Shown in pieces: positions 14,661 to 22,160 of a DNA stretch of 24,216 bases (within the stretch, counting starts at the first letter, position 1; each line of letters opens with the position of its first letter). The position numbers were made by a program, and so were the translations under genes. Source of the stretch: a virus. The stretch covers positions 1 to 24,216 of the IMG/VR virus record IMGVR_UViG_3300022925_000171; one strand, 5' to 3'. The notes beneath the pieces are model-generated. The model was not told the origin of the DNA. It worked only from the letters and a program-made list of their open reading frames with translations, and did not search any database.

Positions 14661-14690
14661 CAAAGATACAAAAAAATTACTCTCAGACAA
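14661..14690 (-). promoter_or_regulatory. Main candidate promoter of the large RNA
   Basis: On the minus strand, TTG (14690-14688), exactly 19 bases, then TATCTTTG (14668-14661), a full match to the Bacteroidota housekeeping promoter. Transcription would start near 14654. It sits 25 bases after the stop of the gene at 14715. Confidence 0.75.
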
Positions 14691-14714
14691 GCTCTTTGAC
14701 CAATTTTTTTGAAT

Positions 14715-14924
14715 TTACTTATTAAAATACTTAGTTAATGCTGCGATTCTATCATCTGCATCCACTAAAGTAGTAAGTGCTTCTTCAGCATTTTTGTAGA
14801 AGTCTTCTGTTGAATGGTCTCCAATCCCCACTGCTTTATTACCAAGTAATTCTAAAGATAATAAAGCCTTTGCTCTATCTGCCTCAGCAGATTTCATCAA
14901 CATGTTAAATAATTGTTCGTTCAT
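14715..14924 (-). CDS. Small conserved phage protein, unknown function
   Basis: 69 residues, acidic and helical, with AEADRAKALLSLELL, then VGIGDHSTEDFYKNAEEAL and DADDRIAALTKYF. I remember similar short proteins from large phages, without known function. Its start overlaps the stop of the Nudix gene by 4 bases, so the two are probably translated together. Confidence 0.7.
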   Translation of the reverse strand: MNEQLFNMLMKSAEADRAKALLSLELLGNKAVGIGDHSTEDFYKNAEEALTTLVDADDRIAALTKYFNK

Positions 14925-15328
14925 TTTAAAATTATATTTATAAGTTTATTAAATTGTTTGGTCATTGGTTCAGGTAGTTCATCTTTACCAAAATAACCAC
15001 ACTCTGTATGCTCATCACCATCGTGAGCGTTCTCTAAATCCGGAAACATTTCTTCTTCAACATCCATAAGATAGGTATATAACATACCTTTAACCTTTGT
15101 ACCATCTCTATTATATCGTTTTATGACTGCAGCAAAATCTATATCACCCATGACAGGTAAATCAGTCTCTTCAATAAATTCTCTAATGGCCGCGTCTTTA
15201 ACTGGCTCATCATCTTCTACACTTCCTGCAGGACATGACCAAAACCCTGGTAATGTCGTGTCCGAATTTCTTTTGCAAAGTAGAACCTTATTGTTACACC
15301 TTACAATTATACCTGCGTATTTTTTCAT
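14921..15328 (-). CDS. Nudix hydrolase
   Basis: 135 residues. The Nudix box runs from Gly35 to Leu57: G-x5-E (41) -x7-REFIEETDL, matching GX5EX7REUXEEXGU except for Asp in place of the last Gly. The preceding LCKRNSDTTLPGFWSCPAG is the usual strand before the box. Such enzymes hydrolyse nucleoside diphosphates linked to another group (damaged NTPs, sugar nucleotides, NAD or capped RNA); the substrate here cannot be told. It starts 28 bases from the divergent DUF192 gene. Confidence 0.9.
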   Translation of the reverse strand: MKKYAGIIVRCNNKVLLCKRNSDTTLPGFWSCPAGSVEDDEPVKDAAIREFIEETDLPVMGDIDFAAVIKRYNRDGTKVKGMLYTYLMDVEEEMFPDLENAHDGDEHTECGYFGKDELPEPMTKQFNKLINIILK

Positions 15329-15356
15329 ATATTCTTTTTATTGTATATTTATTAGT

Positions 15357-15713
15357 ATGAAAGTAATAATAAATGATAATATTTTAAAAGTCAAAGTTTC
15401 TGCCACTCCAGATTCCATTTCTAAAGGAATGATGGGTAAAAAGTTTGACGAATCTTTTGATGGTATGTTATTTTTTATGCCAAACACCACTGAACAAAGT
15501 TTTTGGATGTATAACTGTATAATACCATTAGATATCATTTTTATTAACGGAACAGAAATAACTGAAATCCATTCCAACTGTCAACCGTGTAATGATAATA
15601 AAAATTGTGAGTCATATCAAGGTTTTGGTAATACAGTTTTAGAAGTTGAAGGTAGATACTGTAAAAATCACGGCATAAAAAAAGGAGACAATGTCTCCTT
15701 TTCTTTGATTTAA
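15357..15713 (+). CDS. DUF192 family protein
   Basis: 118 residues from ATG 15357; the frame is open further upstream, but that part is antisense to the Nudix gene. DUF192 hallmarks: KGMMGKKFDESFDGMLFFMP, QSFWMYNCIIPLDIIFI, an EIHSNCQPC region with Cys, and VLEVEGRYCKNHGIKKGD at the end. There is no signal peptide, unlike many cellular DUF192 proteins. Function is not established. An ATATTTAT element (15345-15352) directly precedes the start. The 3' end overlaps a terminator hairpin. Confidence 0.9.
   Translation: MKVIINDNILKVKVSATPDSISKGMMGKKFDESFDGMLFFMPNTTEQSFWMYNCIIPLDIIFINGTEITEIHSNCQPCNDNKNCESYQGFGNTVLEVEGRYCKNHGIKKGDNVSFSLI
15675..15701 (-). terminator. Terminator shared by the convergent DUF192 and DHH-M23 genes
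   Basis: A perfect 9-bp stem AAAGGAGAC/GTCTCCTTT (15681-15689 with 15693-15701, loop 3). On the minus strand it is followed by seven U, ending the DHH-M23 transcript; on the plus strand the downstream U-run is weaker. It lies inside the last codons of the DUF192 gene. Confidence 0.85.
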
Positions 15714-15719
15714 TATAAT

Positions 15720-17975
15720 TTAGTGTTTCTTGAATTCTGTTGACGTTTCAATACCAACAATTCCGTCAATCAAATTTAAACCATTATCTTTTTGGAACTT
15801 CTTAACCGCTCTCATTGTATAAGGACCATAGATTCCATCAATCCCAGCATCCCCTAAATCGTAACCTTCTTTATCTAAAATTGTTTGGATTTCTTCAACT
15901 CCTTTACCTTGTGAACCCATTGATATTAATTCAGAGTTATCACCGTTGTTAACAATATCCGTAATACTTAAATCTTCACGTGCAATTTTTCCCTCAACTT
16001 TATCAACAACTTGTCCTGGTTCAATAACAATTAAATCTCCCCCATCAAGACTATCTTTTAAAAATGGCCATGGGTCAATAGTTCCTCTTTTATACCCACC
16101 TCTTTTCTCATACATCGAAAAGTGTAAGTGTGGATGGGTTCCTTTAGCGTTTCCTGTATCACCAACTGTACCTATGAATGTGCCTTTTTTAATATCGTCA
16201 CCTTTACTTATATTATCAGATACTTGGTCTAAGTGTGCATAATAATAAACTATACCATTTAATAATACACTAACTGTCTTACCACCAGTAGTTCTATCTT
16301 TTCTTCTAACTTTAATCACTTCTCCATCCGTAGCTGAAATAATTGGAGTACCCTTAGGTGCAAATATATCAATTCCTAAATGTCCTCCTCTGTGTTGATG
16401 TTTAGCGTCACCCGCCCCATAATCACTATTATGAATCGCCTCGTCTTTATCTAATACTTTTTTCTTACCTCTACCTAATCCTGAGGAATCATAACCAACA
16501 TTGAATTCTTCATTACCAATTGGAAATATAAAACCTATTGCTTCATTTAAAACCGATTCATTTAAATTTTTAGATTCATTAATCTTTTCTTTAAGTTTTC
16601 TAACAAATTCATTTTGAATCATTTTAGTAAACTTAACATAAGGTGAGTCACCTTTATCTTTATTGTATTTATATTTACCTTCAGGTTTTCTCTTACCTCT
16701 ACCGAAATAATTAAGTGCCGATATATTAGTAATACATTTATGTCCTCCTGAGTTTGCTTGAATCATTTCCCACGCAGGTACACCTAATTTGTCTAATATT
16801 GCCCACTGGTCTTCCGTTAATTGAGTTGAAGGTGTATCCATGATGTCTTTTAACTTTTCCATATATTCATCACCACCATCAATAGAACGTACTTTATCAC
16901 CATAAAATGCTTCTAAATCTGCATTTGTAAAACCAACTGATTCATCACCAAATTGTTTGTTACCTTCAGATATCCACTTTATTGTAGATAATGGAATTAT
17001 TTTATCCTTTAATTGACTCTCCCATTTACTTAACACTTCTTGAGCAATCTCACCTAAATTAACACCTTTTAGTTCTCTTTCTTTTTTAAATGGGTTACAA
17101 GATGCTTGTACTAATCCCATAGGCCAAGCAATAACTAAGAAATCAGCGTCAGGGTTATTTTCAAATGGTGTGTATCTATCATAAGAACCTGGTTTAAACA
17201 TTGAACCTCCACCATATTGAACTATAATATTATCGTCCACATATACTTTTTCACTTTCTTTTTGTTTTTGAATGTAATCTTTTTGATTTAAATCCATTTC
17301 ATCAGGAAGGGCATATCCTCTCTCCGCCGCGATTCTATTAATATTTTGAAATATATTTAACAACGATGGGTTAGAAGTCATAACTAATTCCTCCATAAAT
17401 CCAGGTTTATTCTTATAGGCTAACATTAATTTGTTAGTCGCCAATCCTAAAGCTGTTTTATTTTTTTGTAATGATTCGTCTTTTTGAAGTTTAAAAACAA
17501 AATTCATAATATCTTTAGGTTTTAATCCGTACTTCGCAAAATCTGCAGAATCAACTGTAGATATTAACCTTATATCATCAGAAGTAAAAATATCTTTTGG
17601 AGACATTATCTGCGATAAGGTTTCAACATTAGACCTTGATGACCTGAAAGAAGTTGAAGTCTCATCTTCAACACCTGTTTGACTATCATGGTGGTCCGTG
17701 TGGACAACAAACATTGGTTTACCGTGGGCGAAGTCAACTAAAACCGGCATAGTATCTCCTTGAGCGTCTTGTTTTTTAACAGTGAACTCTTTATCACCAT
17801 ACTGTATTATCTCAGAATCAACAACTTTAATTCCGTTATCTTCTAAATAATTTTTCATAGCTAAGGCAGTTGTAACACCGTCTAAATCTTGGTGGAAATA
17901 AATTTTAGCCTTTTTATATCTGTCGGCTAACGCCTTCATATTCCTTAGTCCCGATTCTTTAATTAATTTTTTCAT
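15720..17975 (-). CDS. DHH/DHHA1 phosphoesterase fused to M23 endopeptidase and peptidoglycan-binding domain
   Basis: 751 residues in one uninterrupted frame. Residues about 20-420 are a DHH-family phosphoesterase (RecJ/NrnA type): HQDLDG (28-33), LVDFAHG with Asp81, VHTDHHDS with the DHH at 94-96, VDSAD with Asp142, and a late SGGHKC (409-414) like the DHHA1 GGGH. Residues about 515-640 are an M23 peptidase with zinc ligands in GGHLGID (His532, Asp536) and HPHLHF (His616, His618). Residues about 685-750 are a PG_binding_1-like domain (GIDGIYGPYTMRAVKKFQ). The linker has INES, LNES and VLNE|A (465-479), and the N-terminus LIKE|S; both fit T4-type prohead protease sites. The start overlaps the lysozyme stop by 4 bases. 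A cytoplasmic nuclease joined to a wall hydrolase is odd unless the protein is cleaved or carried in the virion. Confidence 0.9.
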   Translation of the reverse strand: MKKLIKESGLRNMKALADRYKKAKIYFHQDLDGVTTALAMKNYLEDNGIKVVDSEIIQYGDKEFTVKKQDAQGDTMPVLVDFAHGKPMFVVHTDHHDSQTGVEDETSTSFRSSRSNVETLSQIMSPKDIFTSDDIRLISTVDSADFAKYGLKPKDIMNFVFKLQKDESLQKNKTALGLATNKLMLAYKNKPGFMEELVMTSNPSLLNIFQNINRIAAERGYALPDEMDLNQKDYIQKQKESEKVYVDDNIIVQYGGGSMFKPGSYDRYTPFENNPDADFLVIAWPMGLVQASCNPFKKERELKGVNLGEIAQEVLSKWESQLKDKIIPLSTIKWISEGNKQFGDESVGFTNADLEAFYGDKVRSIDGGDEYMEKLKDIMDTPSTQLTEDQWAILDKLGVPAWEMIQANSGGHKCITNISALNYFGRGKRKPEGKYKYNKDKGDSPYVKFTKMIQNEFVRKLKEKINESKNLNESVLNEAIGFIFPIGNEEFNVGYDSSGLGRGKKKVLDKDEAIHNSDYGAGDAKHQHRGGHLGIDIFAPKGTPIISATDGEVIKVRRKDRTTGGKTVSVLLNGIVYYYAHLDQVSDNISKGDDIKKGTFIGTVGDTGNAKGTHPHLHFSMYEKRGGYKRGTIDPWPFLKDSLDGGDLIVIEPGQVVDKVEGKIAREDLSITDIVNNGDNSELISMGSQGKGVEEIQTILDKEGYDLGDAGIDGIYGPYTMRAVKKFQKDNGLNLIDGIVGIETSTEFKKH

Positions 17976-18541
17976 GATAAAAACATATTACTTTCTTTTT
18001 CTCTTCTATTCTTTAAACCAGAATTATTGGCTTTGTATTTTAGAATAGCTTCTCCCGCTTTTTTATTTTGACCCGATTTAAGGTATTGAATAAATCTTGA
18101 CATCCTCACTGAATCACATCCTGAATTAAAAACTAATGAAACCAATGAATCAAATTCTCCTTGTGTTAACATATAAGTTTTTAAACCTTTATCTTTCCAT
18201 TCACTTAAAAATCTTCTAACACAATCTGCGGAAATAGTTGCGTCGGAGTATAATAATTTAAGTGCCTGTTGTTTAGTTATAACTAACCCTTCTTTAACAT
18301 CACTTCCTGTGTGACCATAACCTATAGTCCAAATACCACTAGTGTCTTTGTAAGCTTTAAGTACAGGTTCTTTGATAGAACCCACAGGTTTCTTAGGGTC
18401 ACCTTCTTCGAATTTTATAAAATCCCAAAAGTTTTGACTAGCCCTCATTTTAGTACCATCTTTCCTTACCGTATCATTTTCAAGTAAATACAGTTTTTGT
18501 ATATAATGTTTTTCTTCTTCTTTTAATATAATACGTGACAT
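17972..18541 (-). CDS. GH24-type lysozyme (endolysin or virion lysozyme)
   Basis: I place the start at ATG 18541 (MSRIILKEEEKHY; 189 residues). An ATG 27 codons upstream is in frame but would read through the terminator at 18572-18599. Catalytic signature of phage lysozymes: FEEG (44-47) supplies the Glu, AYKDTSGIWTIGYGHTG (64-79) supplies Asp66 and Thr72. Between them about 11 residues more than in T4 lysozyme are inserted. The tail end NSGLKNRREKES with R-R-E is also usual. There is no signal peptide. The N-terminus ILKE|E resembles the tag on other proteins here. It overlaps the DHH-M23 gene, so both wall hydrolases are made together. Confidence 0.9.
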   Translation of the reverse strand: MSRIILKEEEKHYIQKLYLLENDTVRKDGTKMRASQNFWDFIKFEEGDPKKPVGSIKEPVLKAYKDTSGIWTIGYGHTGSDVKEGLVITKQQALKLLYSDATISADCVRRFLSEWKDKGLKTYMLTQGEFDSLVSLVFNSGCDSVRMSRFIQYLKSGQNKKAGEAILKYKANNSGLKNRREKESNMFLS

Positions 18542-18546
18542 AAAAG

Positions 18547-18562
18547 TTTTATTAATAAATAT
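18547..18562 (-). promoter_or_regulatory. ATATTTATTAATAAAA motif before the lysozyme gene
   Basis: The minus-strand 16 bases are identical to those before the plus-strand gene at 5888, and the ATATTTAT core lies 13 bases before the ATG in both. It lies between a terminator and the lysozyme gene, where a promoter is needed. Candidate late promoter, by inference. Confidence 0.45.
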
Positions 18563-18571
18563 CCTGAATAA

Positions 18572-18599
18572 CAAAAAACCCCTTACTTTGTAGGGGTTT
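18572..18599 (-). terminator. Intrinsic terminator upstream of the lysozyme gene
   Basis: On the minus strand AAACCCCTAC and GTAAGGGGTTT pair (one bulged A, loop of 3), followed by a U-run. It ends the unit that includes the methyltransferase and overlaps the last codons of the 49-residue frame at 18583-18732. Confidence 0.85.
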
Positions 18600-18732
18600 C
18601 GGTGATTAATGATAAAGAACATGCAATTATATTCTCAAACCATACCTTTTGTGTTGGTGTTAGTTTTTCCTTTTTAAATGTTTTTACGTGATTATCGGTG
18701 GTAACTATAGTTATATAATCATGACTAATCAT
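18583..18732 (-). CDS. 49-residue unknown protein
   Basis: A frame from ATG 18732 to TAA 18583, starting one base after the methyltransferase stop and preceded by A/T-rich sequence. The peptide has a plausible soluble composition (VKTFKKEKLTPTQKVWFENIIACSLSLI). No family recognised. Its last codons lie in the terminator stem, as for the DUF192 gene. Support is position and composition only. Confidence 0.5.
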   Translation of the reverse strand: MISHDYITIVTTDNHVKTFKKEKLTPTQKVWFENIIACSLSLITETPTK

Positions 18733-18733
18733 T

Positions 18734-19603
18734 TTAATTTCTCGTATGTTCATCTAAAACTAATTTGAGTTGTTTTTGTTCTGTCTGATATTCTTTTATC
18801 CTATTTTTAGCAACCTCACAATAGTTTTTACTGATATCAATACCAATCCATGGCCTACCTAACATTTCCGCCGCTAAACATGTTGTCCCACTTCCGTTGA
18901 ATGGGTCCATTATCAAATCTTCTTTGTAAGAAAGAATTTTAATTGCTCGATATGGAATATCTAATGAAAATGTCGCTTTGGTCTTTTGTTGAGTATCCGC
19001 AAAATAATTCCATTGACCAAAAACTAAAGACATAAAATCTTTTTTGTCTTTATCTTCATACACTAACTTCTTTCTAAACTCACCCTCAATCTTTTCGTTA
19101 GGTACCATTTGATACTCTCCTTTCCATTGGGGTGTTCCTTTAACATCCTTTTTGTGTTTCTTTTTGTAGGCTAGTATTACACATTCTTTAGGGTTATATA
19201 TGTATGGTGAAGACGGACTCATCCAACTTCCCCATGCGGTAGTTTTACTACGGTGTGGTGAACTTTCTTCTAAGTCCACAATACCGAAAAAACCAAATCC
19301 AATCTCTTTCATTATCATCCACAACTCAGCTGAGAAATATATTCTACCACCTTTTTTCTGTCGGTTAATTTCATAAGGAATATTCAAGGCAATACGTCCA
19401 TCATCTTTGAGGACTCTATAAGTCTCTCTTAACCATTCTCTAGTAAATTTCCAATACTCAGCAATTTCTTTATCGTCATCCCAACTATCATAATCGATTC
19501 CTACCCCATAAGGTGGACTTGTAACAACTAAGTCAATCGTCTTCTCAGGCATTTCAGCCATAAGTTTACGGCCATCACCGCAATAAATTTTATTATTCTC
19601 CAT
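18734..19603 (-). CDS. DNA methyltransferase, N4-cytosine or N6-adenine, beta class
   Basis: 289 residues. TSPPYGVG (28-35) is the catalytic (D/S)PPY motif; the serine form is most often seen in N4-cytosine enzymes but also in some N6-adenine enzymes. DPFNGSGTT (233-241) is the AdoMet-binding motif, and GRPWIGIDISKNYCEVAKNRI follows. Catalytic before AdoMet motif is the beta-class order. No restriction partner is near, so it is an orphan phage methylase, likely protecting the phage genome or marking its DNA. It overlaps the DUF3310 gene by 11 bases. Confidence 0.93.
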   Translation of the reverse strand: MENNKIYCGDGRKLMAEMPEKTIDLVVTSPPYGVGIDYDSWDDDKEIAEYWKFTREWLRETYRVLKDDGRIALNIPYEINRQKKGGRIYFSAELWMIMKEIGFGFFGIVDLEESSPHRSKTTAWGSWMSPSSPYIYNPKECVILAYKKKHKKDVKGTPQWKGEYQMVPNEKIEGEFRKKLVYEDKDKKDFMSLVFGQWNYFADTQQKTKATFSLDIPYRAIKILSYKEDLIMDPFNGSGTTCLAAEMLGRPWIGIDISKNYCEVAKNRIKEYQTEQKQLKLVLDEHTRN

Positions 19604-19826
19604 TCTTCTCTATTATTTTTATTCTTCTATCCAAATAAAATAACGCTTTTTTTAAATCTTGTACAGGGGGATTATCATCTTTTTTACCACTTCTAACAAT
19701 ATACTTAAGTACGTTAAAAAGATAAGCATCCTTATCTAATCCTGTTGCTTCCGCTATTTTTATAACTTCATATGGATTGTCTTTTCCACCATAATGTGTT
19801 GGATGTGTGACTAACTCTTTATTCAT
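19593..19826 (-). CDS. DUF3310 (SaV-like) protein
   Basis: 77 residues: HPTHYGGKDNPYEVIKI, then FNVLKYIVRSGKKDD and DLKKALFYLDRRI, the full pattern of the DUF3310 family common in phages. It is often labelled nucleotide kinase, without firm proof as far as I know. It sits between the methyltransferase and a winged-helix-like protein with overlaps on both sides. Confidence 0.9.
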   Translation of the reverse strand: MNKELVTHPTHYGGKDNPYEVIKIAEATGLDKDAYLFNVLKYIVRSGKKDDNPPVQDLKKALFYLDRRIKIIEKNGE

Positions 19827-20034
19827 TTTTACTTTTATTTAATACGTAATAATCTTTTGCAATCTTACTTTCTACTACCATACCATCTTCTACAAGTTTG
19901 TTCATAACTTTTCTAGTTTTTTCTACAGAATCTTTTAAGATGTAATTAGCTATATAACTAATGTGAATTGGAACTCTAAGTTTACCATTCAATTTATTCA
20001 TCATTGTTTTTGTTATTTCAATTTGTTCACTCAT
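19819..20034 (-). CDS. Possible winged-helix DNA-binding protein
   Basis: 71 residues, with helices PIHISYIANYILK and VEKTRKVMNKLVEDGMVVESK followed by a short strand pair (YYVLNK). The step helix, turn, helix ending in LVEDGMV is the usual form of a small winged helix, such as those in transcription regulators. No cofactor site. It may regulate its operon; that is inference. Overlaps DUF3310 by 8 bases. Confidence 0.5.
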   Translation of the reverse strand: MSEQIEITKTMMNKLNGKLRVPIHISYIANYILKDSVEKTRKVMNKLVEDGMVVESKIAKDYYVLNKSKNE

Positions 20035-20045
20035 AATAATATAAT

Positions 20046-20978
20046 TTAATAATTAATTTTCCATTTATCGTAAGGTATCATACTATAAGGGTGTCTTTCG
20101 AAAAAACTTTCATGTATAAAAGTATATTCATTTTCTTGTTTTTTATCAAGGTATGCACCCCAAAATGATAAAGTTGAATTAGATAGAATATGTTTATCAC
20201 ACATACTCATCATATGAACCGCAATATACGGGTCTTCGTCAATATAAACAAATTTTTCTTTGGGAAATCCTAATTTATTTACAAATGATTTGGCTGAATT
20301 TAGGTTATCAGAAAATACAAGTACTTTATGTCCATCACCTTCTTCTTTTAAAATTTTACTTACCCATTCATCTGGAATTAATTTAATATCAAAAAAATTA
20401 TCTTGTCTTCCTCCACCCATTCTCAAATGTAAAGAAATACTTTTATCAAATAAGTTACCATAGTTATATTCAATATAATCACTAATATTTTTATCGGGTG
20501 TAAATAATTCTAAAATATAATCTCTTTCATGATGCCAATATAATTTATTGAAAAAATATCCCTGAAATAGATAAGGTGGTTTAACTTTTTGTTTTAAATC
20601 GTAATAAACTCCACCTTCTCCAGTATCGATGTCCCACGCTAAACTTTGGTCGAACCACCATTGAAATGCATTAGGTCGACTATCGAACCAAGGTATATTA
20701 GGATATACATCACCAAAAGAAATATGTGGGTCTTTAAGTATGTGTCCTCCCCATGGGTCAAAGTGTATATTTCTACCGTTTCTATTGAGATGTTTATTAA
20801 ATTTAGAACTTTCGGATTGATGAGTTGTCCAATACCCAACTAAGGGGTCATAACCCGTTTCTTTTGCGTAAACCATTAGTGTAGCTGTTTGGAACATCAT
20901 ATTACCTAATCCTCCAGCTAATACAGTGGATATGGTATTGTTAGTAACATTTACGTCTTTTGGATTTTGTAAACTCAT
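20046..20978 (-). CDS. GT11-family glycosyltransferase (fucosyltransferase-like)
   Basis: 310 residues. GGLGNMMFQ (22-30) is the GDP-sugar binding start of GT11 alpha-1,2-fucosyltransferases; HLRMGGG (184-190) corresponds to the HxRRGD motif, here altered; VLVFSDN (219-225) and SNSTLSFWGAYL (266-277) complete the family pattern. GT11 enzymes move fucose from GDP-fucose to a galactose-type acceptor. The altered HxRRGD motif leaves the donor open. No sugar-nucleotide synthesis genes are nearby, so the donor would come from the host. Likely modifies virion proteins, phage DNA or host glycans. Confidence 0.87.
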   Translation of the reverse strand: MSLQNPKDVNVTNNTISTVLAGGLGNMMFQTATLMVYAKETGYDPLVGYWTTHQSESSKFNKHLNRNGRNIHFDPWGGHILKDPHISFGDVYPNIPWFDSRPNAFQWWFDQSLAWDIDTGEGGVYYDLKQKVKPPYLFQGYFFNKLYWHHERDYILELFTPDKNISDYIEYNYGNLFDKSISLHLRMGGGRQDNFFDIKLIPDEWVSKILKEEGDGHKVLVFSDNLNSAKSFVNKLGFPKEKFVYIDEDPYIAVHMMSMCDKHILSNSTLSFWGAYLDKKQENEYTFIHESFFERHPYSMIPYDKWKINY

Positions 20979-20980
20979 AT

Positions 20981-21394
20981 TTATACCTCTTTAATTAAAA
21001 CCCATTTATGTTCAGAATTTAATTCTACACTTAAAACATATTCTTGATTCCACATTTCAGGTTCAATTAAAGATAAAAAATATTTTCCATTTTCTCTATA
21101 GTATAAATGATAAGTATTACCTATCACAGGCTCAAATGAGAAATCAGATTCATACACTATTTGGTTTAACTTAACTTCATCAACTAAATTATTATATTCA
21201 TCAACTAACTCTTGATATTTCTTATTGAATTTAGTTTGTATTTTTTGAACATTTCTTTGTTTATATGAAGATATATCTTCTATCTTAATAACAGGTGCAG
21301 AAACACTACTACCATAAGGTAAAATATTCGCATGATATTTTTGATTTTCTTCATCCCAAACTATATGGTCAGGTTTTTTAATTTTAGTCGTCAT
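20981..21394 (-). CDS. DUF2452 family protein
   Basis: 137 residues matching DUF2452, which occurs in Bacteroidota and in large phages: ILPYGSSVSAPVIKIED, then a coiled-coil-like helix (KFNKKYQELVDEYNNLVDEV), FEPVIGNTYHLYY and FLSLIEPEMW. Function unknown. The start overlaps the stop of the preceding gene by 11 bases. Confidence 0.85.
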   Translation of the reverse strand: MTTKIKKPDHIVWDEENQKYHANILPYGSSVSAPVIKIEDISSYKQRNVQKIQTKFNKKYQELVDEYNNLVDEVKLNQIVYESDFSFEPVIGNTYHLYYRENGKYFLSLIEPEMWNQEYVLSVELNSEHKWVLIKEV

Positions 21395-22160
21395 TTTTTA
21401 GTTCTTGAATTTTTATTGTCTGAAAAATATAATTCATTACCTTTCTTTTTATAATCGCAAGTAAACCACCTTCTAAATCATATTCTTGTTCAAATTTAAC
21501 TCTAAATATTGGTAGTCTTTTATCTATTTTTTCATGTGGTTGATATCTAGGACCATCTTTTAATTGGTGATTTTGTTTTATTAATGATATAACATCTTCT
21601 AAATTTTCACCTATAATATCTCCTTCATATATTTTACTTATATCACATTTGTTTTCTCCTGATTTATCTGATAATAACCTAATAAAGTATTGGTAAATAT
21701 AACCTTTACCTTTGTAATTGAAGTAAATGAAACCTCTACCTGGTTTTTCAGTTTTTATTTTATCCCCATTAAAAACAACACTCACCAATGTAGCATCATA
21801 AATTAAAGAATAAATAGACTTACCAATAAGAAATAAATCGGTTAATTTATCTTTTGAGTATTCGACTATTTTGAATATTTCATCAATATTTTCTTTAGTA
21901 CTAATTAACTTTTTATAGTTTAAATCACTTAATAATATTTCATCGTCAATATCTTCAGGTTCTCTATTTAAAATAAGGTACTGTCCTCTCTCTTTTAAAG
22001 AACCTATACTCGCTAAATGTAGTGCTAGTTCTTGAAAAGATGGGTATAATACGAAGTTATCAAAGTCTTCATTGACTTTGGCCATGTAGTCTAATAGAAC
22101 ATATTGTTTGTGTTCTAAATCTATAGGTTCTTGTAAAATCCAGTCTGTATTTAATCTCAT
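21384..22160 (-). CDS. Conserved large-phage protein, unknown function
   Basis: I choose ATG 22160 (MRLNTDWILQEPIDLEHKQYVLLDY; 258 residues) since it forms an ATGA overlap with the stop of the previous gene. The upstream in-frame ATG lies within that gene. The opening, IDLEHKQYVLLDYMAKV, and YPSFQELALHLASIGSL match a protein I recall from T4-like phages of aquatic bacteria. No enzymatic motif seen. It is probably translated together with the preceding gene. Confidence 0.7.
   Translation of the reverse strand: MRLNTDWILQEPIDLEHKQYVLLDYMAKVNEDFDNFVLYPSFQELALHLASIGSLKERGQYLILNREPEDIDDEILLSDLNYKKLISTKENIDEIFKIVEYSKDKLTDLFLIGKSIYSLIYDATLVSVVFNGDKIKTEKPGRGFIYFNYKGKGYIYQYFIRLLSDKSGENKCDISKIYEGDIIGENLEDVISLIKQNHQLKDGPRYQPHEKIDKRLPIFRVKFEQEYDLEGGLLAIIKRKVMNYIFQTIKIQELKNDD

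Noticed and set aside
15123-15356. Upstream extension of the DUF192 frame
   Set aside because: It is antisense to the Nudix gene, and DUF192 similarity begins right after ATG 15357.
18542-18622. 27-codon N-terminal extension of the lysozyme
   Set aside because: It would read through a strong terminator hairpin; the ATG at 18541 gives a start like other tagged proteins here.
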